DNA of 64,000 bases from Forficula auricularia (Eukaryota; Arthropoda; Insecta; Dermaptera; Forficulidae): assembly GCA_024734495.1 (NCBI GenBank), contig JALMQS010000137.1:682001-746000 (forward strand). The letters run 5' to 3'. A program made the translations under genes and the position numbers. How positions within the stretch are numbered: the first letter of the stretch is position 1; every line of letters begins with the position of its first letter. A model generated the notes under the pieces. The model saw only the letters and a list, made by a program, of their open reading frames with translations. It had not been told where the DNA came from and did no database searches. Shown piece by piece: positions 54,965 to 64,000 of this stretch.

Positions 54965-56998
54965 AATATGTGATTTGAGCATTTCATGACTTTACTGTAT
55001 ACACCTTTCTCCCAGGGCATTGTAGGATTTTTGAAATTGTAGTTCTCTAAGGCCTTAAAGGCTAATCCGCCAGATTTTAACCCCCCTCCCCACCTCCCTA
55101 AATTTTTGGTCCGATTTAAAAACAATTCAATCAGATTTTAATCTCAATGTACATTATCAAAATGTAAATTTTCATTTTGACATCTTTATTGTTTTTTTTG
55201 CTAGAACGTCTAAAAATTTGGAAACACATACACACTACTCTACTAACTAACAGACGTTTTGATAAAATAATTAATATCTCTTAAAATATAAATTTTTAGA
55301 TGTTCACTATACAAGGTTTTTCGTAATTCACTCAATTTTTTTTATCACTATGGCTTGTTAGTATCTAGTGCCCTTAGTCTCCAATCGGGTTCCAGGAAAG
55401 ATTAATATATTATGAAAATTATACTCCTATTAAAAACTTGGAACTTTAGTAATATTTGTCTTTTTGAATATTTAAATGTTTTTTTAATTACTTAAAAAAA
55501 GATTAAATATGCTAGAGTTGGAGTTTTAAGCCTTGTTAGTGAATTTCAATTTTACCATATTTAAGTAACGAAGTTTGAAGTAGATTGACTTACATGTTTG
55601 TTAAAAGTTATTCTCTAAAAATATAACCATCATGGACGGATAAACTTTTTTTTGATTCCATATTATAACATGAATGCTGAAAATTTTCCAAGCCTCGATT
55701 CGATATAAATTTAATATCATATGATTCCTTTCAATTTCACTGTTCACTAAACTACTTTCTAATGAAAATTGAAACTATTTTGTGCAAAAAAGCAGAAAGT
55801 TTAATTTTCAAGAAATATGATAAATAAAAGATTGTATCTTCTATTTAATTATAAATAGTTGTATTTATTTAACAAGGAATATATTTTCAAAAGACAAGAG
55901 TCGTCTTATATTGATTGGACCTTTCGAGAGGTAAAAAAGAACATCATCAAAAACATACTCTCAATTTAGCCAATACGTCTAGCTTCACGTTGAGATCTGA
56001 ATTATTATGACCTTTCTTTTTTACAAAAATATAATATTTATCTTATATTTATAAAAATAATTGTAAAACTATAAGTTTTTTTATTTGTTAGTAATAAATA
56101 AATGCAACTCGTCTTATAATTAGGGACTTAATAATGTAGTTTAATGACTCAACAATGAATTAATTCAACATTGACTTAAACTCTATTAAATATTTGAAAT
56201 ATTTTTTATTAGATTGAAGATGTAGGTACATCAGAAAACTATAGTCACAACAAGTTAAAATTTATATTCAGCACATTTTCATTTTAAGCACATGAAACAT
56301 GTTCAATTTTTTGAACATTCTTTTAACAAAGTAAGTAATTAGTAGATACATTTATTATTTAGTGATATTTTGAGATCTTAGATGAATTCACATTAATTCT
56401 TTTGTTTGTGTGGATTTACGTAGACGATCTCAAAACACTTAATACATCATTTAAACAAGGAAAATGTTAGGAAAATAATGGTTTTCTGAGGGGGAAGTTT
56501 GTCTGTATGTTCTTGGATATTACTGGAGAGTTTCCCCCAGTCAGCTAGACCTCGACAACCCTTTCGGTTAGGCAGGGCTCAGGGTGTTAATTGAATGCGT
56601 CAAGTCATTATAGAAACTTCGGTTCTGTTATTACCCCATTCTGGCTTGGCAAATTTACAAGTCAAAATAAGCAAATGTGCACATCCCCACTTCCTGACTA
56701 CACTCCTTCACAGGTCCTCAACTTGATGTGTGTAACCGACACCGCAGATGGATAGATAGTGGGGTTACTGCCCTCTAGACCCCTCATTAAAATGAAACAT
56801 GCAAGCCTCTAATTTTTCAATCCTCTTTCCAATGTCCTCCTATTTACCTTTTCACCCTTTCCATCCCTCTATTCTATTTTTTATTTTTATTTAAAACTAT
56901 TGTTCATCCTCAACATAAAAACAAATATCCAGTCCATGTTCACTAGAGAGAATCATTGCAATGGTATTTAAAAACATGGCTTAAAAACTCGTATACTA

Positions 56999-57000
<2 letters not shown>
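54965..57000. other. no recognisable gene
   Basis: AT-rich sequence with GC-richer patches at 55065-55110 and 56500-56780. No TIR, tRNA-like or coding signal that I can support. Confidence 0.3.

Positions 57001-57053
<53 letters not shown>
57001..57053. repeat. (AT)n microsatellite
   Basis: About 26 uninterrupted AT dinucleotides. Confidence 0.95.
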
Positions 57054-57057
<4 letters not shown>

Positions 57058-57569
57058 GATGAAGAGATACATATAATTTATATTGCATTTACATTTAAAT
57101 AAACACTATAGGTATTTGAACCAAATATTTATTTGGAATTTCTACAGTGTATTCATTAATTGATTGCAATTAGATGAAATTGAATTAATAGATCATGGAT
57201 TTATAATATAAAATGAATATATGCAGAGTAATTCAATTTATTATTCCTATGCTTATTAAAAATCAATTTAAATTCATTTATATATAATAATACTATTCAA
57301 AAATAATGGAAGGGAAATTTAATTGATTAAATTGTATTATTAGAAACTAATGTTGTTGAAGTTTTATCGTACGGCCAAGCCGAAAAATCTTTCAAATCAG
57401 AATCGAAAACTGTATTCGATTTCGACATGTGTATGTCAGGGAGAGTTGGATCACTTTAGATTAAACTTCTTTAAAGTTAACTTAGCCTCAAACGATATAA
57501 TATCCGACATATTACCGCCATTTTAGCTCTAACTGTAGGTGTTTACACACATATCTGACTATTAGCTGA

Positions 57570-57800
57570 CTAAAGCCCACTGCATACGAGATTTTTTCCT
57601 CTACCTGTTTTTGGGATGAGAGCTCTGGTTTGCAATTTGGAGGCCTGTCGGCATCGAAATGACGTCGCTGCTGGCTGTCTTTCTGGCTACCTTGCCTGAT
57701 AGGACATATTCTATTTTCTGGCTTGGGCTTGGTATGCTTTTGAGTGGGAGCAAGCAGACAAAAAATTATTAAAACAATCCTTGTGTGCGGCGGCCTTTAG
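57570..57800. mobile_element. Harbinger-like MITE, copy 1
   Basis: Ends CTAAAGCCCACTGCATACG and the inverse of CTAAAGGCCGCCGCACACAAG. The interior shares CTCTACCTGTTTTTGGG, TTTGCAATTTGGA, GCTGGCTGTCTTTCTGGCTA with 58497-58728. The AAGCCCAC...CACGAG-type end resembles PIF/Harbinger ends such as that at 62715. The duplication is not clear. Confidence 0.6.
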
Positions 57801-58496
57801 ATGGCTGTCAAAGATATCCGACAGTTTAACTTAAGATGAACAAGTAAGTAGGCTATAAAAGTTACAGTTATTTCGCTTAGAATGTTGCTGCTTACTCCGA
57901 AGAGTATTACTTACATAGAAATGCTAGCGAAAATTGTTTATTGGTTCGTTGACTTCCCTTGTATTGATAAAGCGCCGTTCAATTTTGTCAGCGTGTACTA
58001 ACCGATATCTAGCTAATTTTCTGATAGCTAAGCGCTCTAATAACAGGCTTGTGGTGTCTTCACATAATAGGCCTACCTAAAAGAAATGAGAGCATATATA
58101 ACAATATTCAACAACATGGTTTATTAAAATTGACCAAAATAGAACTCACACTGATGAAAATATTAATAATAATGAAGAGAAATTATATTGTAAGTTAAAG
58201 ATTTTTGATAGAGTTAGATACTTTAAAATTTGAAAATATTTTCATAAAAGCTTCAAATTTTATTATAGAATTCATTTGATTAGCTTAATTATCAAACGAA
58301 TAAAACAAATGCTTGCTGTAGTTCTTCTAGCCGATAAGTTTTACATTTTTACTACTTTCCGTTTTTGAAATCAATAAAGAAATGCACACACAGACAAATT
58401 GATTTTGAACTGTGGGGACTATTCAAACCGTTTTTTTTTTTTTTTTTTTTTTAAATTCGATTTTTATCTATTTAATATTTTCTGTGTGCTTTCACT

Positions 58497-58728
58497 TAAG
58501 CCCACTTCACACGAGGCTTTTTACTCTACCTGTTTTTGGGGAGCTCTCTGTTTGCAATTTGGAAGCCTCTGGGGTCGAACTGACCTCACTGCTGGCTGTC
58601 TTTCTGGCTAGCTTGCTTGATTTAAAAGATAGGACTTGTTCTATTTCCCGGCTTGGTCCAGAGAAGCGATCTGCCACAATTAGCATCTAGAGCAATGGAA
58701 GTCAATCTGGTCCCATGGTGGGCGGTAA
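58497..58728. mobile_element. Harbinger-like MITE, copy 2
   Basis: Starts TTAAGCCCACTTCACACGAG and ends near GGTGGGCGGTAA. It shares over 120 bases of interior with copy 1. Overlapping plus-strand frames at 58399-58690 are by-products. A 23-base T-run precedes it at about 58430-58452. Confidence 0.55.
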
Positions 58729-58849
58729 GGATTTTGTCCGATATCGAAGATACTTTCTCTTAATATAATTGACTTTTTAAAAACACACAAAGTATTTTTC
58801 AAAAAATTATTTAAAAACATTTTTATAAAGCTTCCCGAGAGCTTTCACT

Positions 58850-59062
58850 GCTTGATAATAAACTAAATAATTTGATAACGAGGGGTTTGTATTTTCCTTT
58901 GTAAACAATTTGATAGCATCGCTGAATGGCTGAAGAAGACCTATTACCCCAGTCTTGTTGGGTCCTTTACGCTCTTGAATGTATCCTAAAATTTTTCGCT
59001 CCAACAAAGTAAAAAAATCCACTCCAATCCAACCATGAAGAACTGTTAGAAATCAAATATAT
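58850..59062 (-). pseudogene. nad1: nuclear mitochondrial insertion (numt): ND1 N-terminal part
   Basis: The minus-strand translation gives [19 protein letters not shown], then [39 protein letters not shown], the highly conserved N-terminal region of NADH dehydrogenase subunit 1 (matrix loop and second helix, ubiquinone channel of complex I). Upstream in the same frame there is a TGA, which is Trp in the mitochondrial code. The fragment has no start or rest of the gene and ends where [10 protein letters not shown] departs from ND1. Codon use and AT content fit arthropod mtDNA. Confidence 0.82.
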
Positions 59063-59099
59063 GATGAAGAAAGTAAACACAATTTCGATAATGGTGGTT

Positions 59100-59642
59100 G
59101 GTAGATATGAAAACCTATGGCAAAATAAAAAAATTTCCGTCTTATATCCAAATGTGTCCAAACTGATATTCAATTTATTGATACCTTTTTCTACAACTTA
59201 TCTCGTAGAATCAGGCTTTAGTGCTGTTAATCGTATTATGACCAAAGAAAGGAACCGGTTGAATATTTCTGAAAGAGGAGACCTTCGTTTATTTCTTACA
59301 AAAATAGAACCACGTATCCAATATTTAACTTTGCAGCATCAACCTCCGGGAGCTCATTAAAAGTTTCATTATTTAAATGTAATTGCAATGGACTTCGTAC
59401 TTCTATGTATGGAAAGTATTAATAAATTAATATAAAGATAAATTAACTATATGTTTTTTACTAATTTATTATTTTATGCTTTAATTTGCAATAACTCTAC
59501 TTTATAAATTGTTTAAAGTAAGGTTACTTCCTACTTTATAAATCATCTATAGTATTACTGTAGAACAGGTGGGCGTTATTTTAATACCAGTAGAGATGCA
59601 AAAGTGGGCAGTAGATATGATTATGACTAGGTTGGCCACCCC
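59100..59642 (+). pseudogene. hAT transposase C-terminus and element 3' end
   Basis: The frame open to a stop at 59358-59360 includes KISVLYPNVSKLIFNLLIPF, STTYLVESGFSAVNRIMT, RGDLRLFLTKIEPRI. This is the hAT dimerisation domain of the ZBED5/FAM200-like group. Everything before about residue 15 of the frame comes from the numt side, so the junction lies near 59065-59105. The 3' end is at 59642 (GGTTGGCCACCCCTG, an inverted CAGGGGTGGCC). No 5' part is present. Confidence 0.82.
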
Positions 59643-59724
59643 TGATCTAGAGGAACAATTGCAATACTTTAACTTATATTTATTATAAATTAAAATAATA
59701 ATAATAAATATTATTATCATTTCC

Positions 59725-60110
59725 GTCCATAATGTGTATTAATTCGAAAGTTTATAATGGGAAATTAAGGATAAGTTTTTTGTGTGATTTTTTATTTTTC
59801 AACCAACGCAACGTTTCGTCGACTTCATCGAAATAGTTACATCACACATTCGTCTAAAGTACATTATTTTCTTTTATCACCTTTACCAATGAAGATCCAT
59901 CAGAAATTTAAACTTGAATTTTTTTTTACTTTTTTTTGGCACATTCGCTTAAACAATCTTTCATTTTTTTACTAACAATGATGTAACTATTTGAAGTCCT
60001 GAAGAAGTCGGCAAAATCGTTGGTTGAAAAATAAAAAAATCACAGAAACAAAACTTGTCCTTAATTTCCTATTATAACCTTTCGAATTAATAATAATAAA
60101 ATATATTTTA
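59725..60110. repeat. Penelope-like fold-back, family D, copy 2 (empty SINE site)
   Basis: CGTCCATAATGTGTATTAAT, TCGAAAGTTTATAATGGG and TTTTTGTGTGATTTTTTATT form the arm, inverted at 59960-60105. Cores are damaged: CGATGAAGTCGAC then GAAACGTTG on the minus strand, and CTGAAGAAGTCGGCAAAATCG lacking GAAAC on the plus strand. CATAATGTGTATT is the uninterrupted counterpart of the SINE insertion site at 35340-35706. Confidence 0.75.
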
Positions 60111-60898
60111 TTTTTAGACAATGATTGATTTGATCATGCCAATTGAATTGATGAATATTCAATTCTAAAAACATAGATCGAGATTCTCCATAAAGAGAGA
60201 TATACCAAAATTGTCCATCAGTTGGGCTTTTTCGGTTTATTTTTCGTTGAACTGGGGTGCTTCGGTGAGTGGGCGGGGTGCATATGTTCGCAAGTTATTC
60301 ACGCCCGAGGCCCACATAGTAGAGGGTGACTTTTTAGGGAACGGGGGTGCTGATGTTGGCACCGGTGGGCGCCCTCATTACAATAACAGACGGTAGCAAT
60401 TCGCCAAGAGAATTTGTTTACGCAATTTATTGTTTCATTTATTAAAAAAAAATATTTGTGGCTCTGATAAACAATTACTTGACGCTGTATTTATTTAAAT
60501 ACAGGATCATGCCTTTTATGTTCTAAAATGAATTTTAGAATTGCCACCAGCTGAGTGAAATTTACGAACTTGCAAATTTTATCTTTTTTTTTTTAATATT
60601 GGAAAAAGTAGAGAATATGAGGCTATAATAATAACACTTGTTCATTTGTTATTCTACAATATTTCTGCCTCGTCATTAGGTATATATTTGTATATATAAA
60701 CCCAAAACCCCATCTGTTTATTGAGGAGAAAAGTCGAAAAATAAACAGAAGAAAATTAACTCTAAGCCTTTAACACCATTATTTGTTTGTTTTTATGTTA
60801 TGTATGGGTATTAAAAACGAAATTTATGTATTCCATAATTTAGTTATCTAATTCCAAGGAAAAAGAACTGCGCATCTAAAATTATTATTATTATTATT
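60111..60898. other. no recognisable gene; GC-rich patch at 60220-60395
   Basis: The GC-rich patch is open on the plus strand (60211-60396) with GGRGAYVRKLF and GNGGADVGTGG, probably composition-driven. The remainder is AT-rich. Confidence 0.3.
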
Positions 60899-61170
60899 TC
60901 CGTCCATAATGTGTATTAATTTGAAAGTTTATAATGGGAATTTAGGACAACTTTTTTGTGTGATTTTTTCCACGACTTTGCCTATTTCTTCAGGGCTTCA
61001 ATATAGTTACATCACACATTCGTCTAAAGTACATTATAAGAGATAAAAGAAAAAATCTACTTTAGACAAATATGTGATGTAACTATTTGAAGCCCTGAAG
61101 AAGTTGGTAAAGTCGACGAAACGTTGGTTGAAAAAAAAGTCAAAAAAGTTGTCCTTAATTCCCATTATAA
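60899..61170. repeat. Penelope-like fold-back, family D, copy 3
   Basis: Same arms as 59725. The plus core is intact: CTGAAGA (61095-61101), one A, stem II GTTG/CGAC, GAAAC (61118-61122), GTT. The minus core has lost GAAAC (GTCGTGGAAAAAATC). Confidence 0.7.
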
Positions 61171-61224
61171 AATTATTATTATTATCTTAGTGCAATTGTC
61201 AATAAAGTAAAGAAAATTTTTTAA

Positions 61225-61330
61225 AATTTAAAATAAAAAAATACTAGGTAGGTTTCACAAAAATATTTATACTCTTGATGTGAAACTTACCTAGTATTTT
61301 ATATTTTAAATTTTAAAAGTTTCTTAAAAT
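61225..61330. repeat. short fold-back, family H tail
   Basis: AAATACTAGGTAGGTTTCAC and its inverse GTGAAACTTACCTAGTATTT with a short spacer. Same end sequence as 22664 and 48783. Confidence 0.7.
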
Positions 61331-62383
61331 TTTTCAAAATTTTCTTTACTTTATTTAAAATGTTTTACCAAGAACCCACACCATTATCCCTTTACAAAAT
61401 GAACTGTCAATAATTTGATAACTAATATAAAGTATAATTTATTTATTTCTTCATCATGTATATTATTTGTTAAAGACTCTAGTTTCAAAAGTTTGATCTT
61501 AATATTCTTCATCATAAGTATTTTTAATTATAAAAATATTTTTTTATTTCTCATGGGTTCAAATACTCGATTCGATGTAGATAAATTCTTTTGGTTGTAG
61601 TTTATTTGCATGAGCAAACCCCATTCATCATTATTATTTTTAATTAGAAATATTTCATCTGTTATTTCTCATGGGTTAAGTACTTGATTGGATGGAGGTA
61701 AATTCGTTTTGTTTTAATAGCGAGCTGGTCACATAACAATCGAATTCGTATATGTATAAATATGTATATGGTATACTCGTACCTATATAAAAACAAATTT
61801 ATATTCTTTATAATATATTGGTTATATATTATTTGCATCAATGAGAGGACAACCTCATTGATTTCTCTTTATGTAATTAATAATGATTGATCCATTAAAT
61901 TATTTTTTTATAAAATTATATTTTTTTATTTTATTGATTATCCGCGGACCTCAAGTCTCCCATTTTTGTCATATTGAATGTTTAAGAAAATATCGGTCAA
62001 AAGAGATTAAAAAATGTGTGAGCCTAATCCACATAAGTACACGGGGGAAATGAAACTTAGATATTATTTGTATATAACTGCCAAAAAGTGTATCCCCCTT
62101 AAAAAATCACACAAGACATAAAAATATTTAAACTTATTAAGTATATATTTTAAGCAACAAAATTTTAACATCTCCTTAGTCCAGTGGATAAAATGCAACT
62201 ATAATAATAAATGAAGAATTTATATTTAAGTTTATTAATAATTACTAAGACAGTTCTTGTGTACTGAGTCTCGAAAAAGATTTCACTTTTTTATTATCAA
62301 ATGTGCGCGGGAACGATTCTTTCATTAGAATCTGATCGATGAAAATAACTAAAAAGAGCGCGGATAGAGTCATTTCTCTTTCT
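61331..62383. other. no recognisable gene
   Basis: AT-rich sequence. GCATCAATGAGAGGACAACC near 61836 belongs to the repeat motif also at 2111 and 3105. CTCCTTAGTCCAGTGGATAA at 62171 resembles a tRNA A-box region, without a B box. Confidence 0.3.
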
Positions 62384-62555
62384 TTAGAGCTTAGGTGTAT
62401 TACAATGAACCAAATACAAGTTCAAACTCGTTTCAGACTAGTAAATATTAATTTATTAATTTCTATTATTCTAGAAATGGTCTTTTGCACTCGGACCAAA
62501 ACGATACTCGTTATAGAGAGAGAGAGAGAGAGAGAGAATATTCAATTTCACTTAC
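62384..62555. repeat. dispersed repeat with (GA)n tract
   Basis: Partner of 15250-15420. The (AG)n run at 62515-62537 is longer here than in the partner. Confidence 0.55.
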
Positions 62556-62714
62556 GCCCTTGCCATGCAATATACTATTCTTACAAATTTCTTTATAAAC
62601 AACGCGACTTGCTGGGTAAGCAGAATTTGAATTAAGTGAAAAAAAATAAACACGTATTAAATAAACTGATGTGGTCATCCACACGACTTTACCATACAGT
62701 TGGCCCCTCTCTTA

Positions 62715-63627
62715 AGCCTAGTTTACACGGACTTAGTAATTGCCATTAGTACTATTCGATTTACTAAGCACTTAGCAGACTATCTGGTTAGTAGTGGTTC
62801 ACATGTCCTCTACTACTATCAAATCTAATTAGTGTATAGTGATAGTTGTAAGATGGCAATTCGAGTTGTTAAACATCGCATTTTTAATAATTATTTGAAT
62901 ATTATTTTAACATCGTTAATAGAAGAGTTTGAAGAGGAATTGAAAAATGAAAAACGCGTTTGGACAAGGAATTGGTTATTAAGAAGAGATACTCATGGGC
63001 CTTCAGTTGGACTTTTAAGAGAGCTAGCAACTGAGGATCATCAAGAATACAGACAATTCATGACAATCAGTTTTTTGAACTTGATTTATCTATAAAAAGT
63101 TTTCAATTTTATTACTCTCTTGTTATACCACTTGTCACAAATTTACAATTAATTTAGAATTAATTAAAAAAAAAATATATTTTACAAATCTATAAGGCCC
63201 TCTTCACTAGACAATTCCCTGGAGTTGCAAAGGAAACTCGCAGAGTATCGTCAATGTGAGTTGCCTTTACGAAGTTCAAGTGAATAATTAAATTTAAATT
63301 ATTATTTAAGCAATGTTTGATTAAATTGAATTCCCTTTACAAATAATAAAAAAATAATAAAAAAAATCTAACTAATAATGATTATATTACATAATTATCA
63401 AATTCATAAAATATTTGAATTCTAAATTGTATATTATTGAAATTAAAATATAGTGAAAAATATATAGGTAGGGAAAGCTTCTTGCCATTATTAAATAGAA
63501 ACCAGTTCTATTCACTCGCACTTGCCACTCTACTAATACTAACCCTTATATTGTGTGTTTACACGACACAGAATTAGTGCGAGTGGTTAGCACTAATACT
63601 TAGTATTAAGCCCGTATAAACTAGACT
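62715..63627 (+). mobile_element. PIF/Harbinger element, internally deleted
   Basis: Left end AGCCTAGTTTACACGGAC after TTA; right end inverted AGTCTAGTTTATACGGGC. Sub-terminal ACTAAG/TTAGTA-type motifs are repeated. The only coding part is the N-terminus of a Harbinger transposase. A second end-like sequence AAGGCCCTCTTCACTAGAC at 63196 suggests a nested element. Confidence 0.65.
62832..63095 (+). pseudogene. N-terminal fragment of a PIF/Harbinger transposase
   Basis: The frame contains KRVWTRNWLLRRDTHGPSV, GLLRELATEDHQEYRQFMT, ISFLNLIYL. This matches the start of HARBI1-like nuclease/transposase proteins (W...WL.RR...G....L..EL...D...Y..F.RM....F..LL). The first in-frame AUG that fits is MAIRVVKHR at 62853. 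It ends at a stop after about 80 codons, before any DDE catalytic residue, so it is a 3'-deleted copy. Confidence 0.75.
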
Positions 63628-63647
63628 ATATTTAATATTTAATAAAT

Positions 63648-64000
63648 CATCATCATTGAGTATGCAGTCCTAAGACTGGTTTGACGCAACCACCCGTCTC
63701 CACTCGGGTCTGTCCCCCGCCAGCTGTTTGACCTCTCTAAATGCCTCGCATCCCATATCCCCAATTATTTGGTCGAAATATTTTAATCTGGGCCTTCCCC
63801 TTTTCTTTCCCACCTCCCCTCCAAGATATCCCTAAGCAGTCCCCCGTGTCTCAGTATGTGCCCCATCATCTGACCTCTTCTCTTTCTCAGACTCTTTCAC
63901 AAGGTTCTTCTTTCTCCGATTCTTCCAAGAACTTCTTCATTTGTAATTTTATCCATCCATTTGATATTCATCATTTTTCTGTAGCACCACATTTCGAAAG
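63648..64000 (-). mobile_element. RTE-type LINE, 3' end (continues beyond the window)
   Basis: On the minus strand the frames read MWCYRKMMNIKWMDKITNEE, VLGRI, a frame change, GQMMGHILRHGGLLRDILEG, RWERKRGRPRLKYFDQIIGD, then EWRRVVASNQS and a stop, then an ATGATGATG tail (63648-63660). This C-terminal region is typical of RTE-like endonuclease/reverse-transcriptase elements. At least one frameshift and one stop (near 63895) disable it. The reverse transcriptase domain would lie past base 64000. Confidence 0.78.

Noticed and set aside
59061..59100. Translation start of a hAT gene at 59061
   Set aside because: The first codons come from the antisense strand of mitochondrial ND1 sequence, so the ATG is accidental.
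58967..59173. Minus-strand ORF overlapping the ND1 fragment
   Set aside because: It is the wrong frame of the numt continuing into the hAT fragment.
60211..60396. Glycine-rich ORF
   Set aside because: Open only because of a local GC-rich patch; no recognisable domain.
63655..63900. Host coding exon on the minus strand
   Set aside because: The good frame is the C-terminus of an RTE-like retrotransposon with a frameshift and a TGATGA tail.

Overview
The window looks like intergenic or heterochromatin-like nuclear DNA of an arthropod. It is strongly AT-rich, I find no intact host gene, and nearly every recognisable sequence is a transposable element (TE) or its remains. The arthropod call rests on three things: an insect-type mariner with a D,D34D transposase layout, an arthropod-like mitochondrial ND1 fragment (a numt), and the mix of jockey/CR1-like LINEs, RTE, hAT, pogo, Helitron-like and Penelope-like repeats. 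I cannot name the species.

Layout. 0-3.5 kb: Tc1/IS630-type transposase remnant, a Penelope-like fold-back, a 5'-truncated LINE. 3.5-8.4 kb: two head-to-tail Helitron-like copies (the first split by a mariner), then a 2.1-kb hAT element with a perfect 8-bp target duplication that carries a 119-bp tandem array. 9.6-21 kb: dispersed pieces of that hAT family, small hAT elements, two tRNA-derived SINEs, a piggyBac-like element, a tRNA-like locus. 22-36 kb: a long inverted repeat, LINE and RTE tails, pogo elements, an unclassified terminal-inverted-repeat (TIR) transposon with a 12-bp duplication, and a SINE whose 3' end copies the LINE tail. 36-50 kb: a dense cluster of fold-back repeats, most with a hammerhead-ribozyme-like core. 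50-64 kb: MITEs, nested hAT/TIR elements, the numt, a Harbinger fragment and an RTE 3' end.

The main result is a unifying reading of the fold-backs. Copies from at least seven sequence families carry the strand-specific pattern CTGANGA-N-stem II-GAAAY with a minimal stem III and, in the best copies, a pairing stem I. This fits hammerhead ribozymes reported in Penelope-like retroelements. The second result is that a hAT transposon here houses a satellite-like array that already shows a three-monomer higher-order repeat. None of the protein-coding remnants appears functional.
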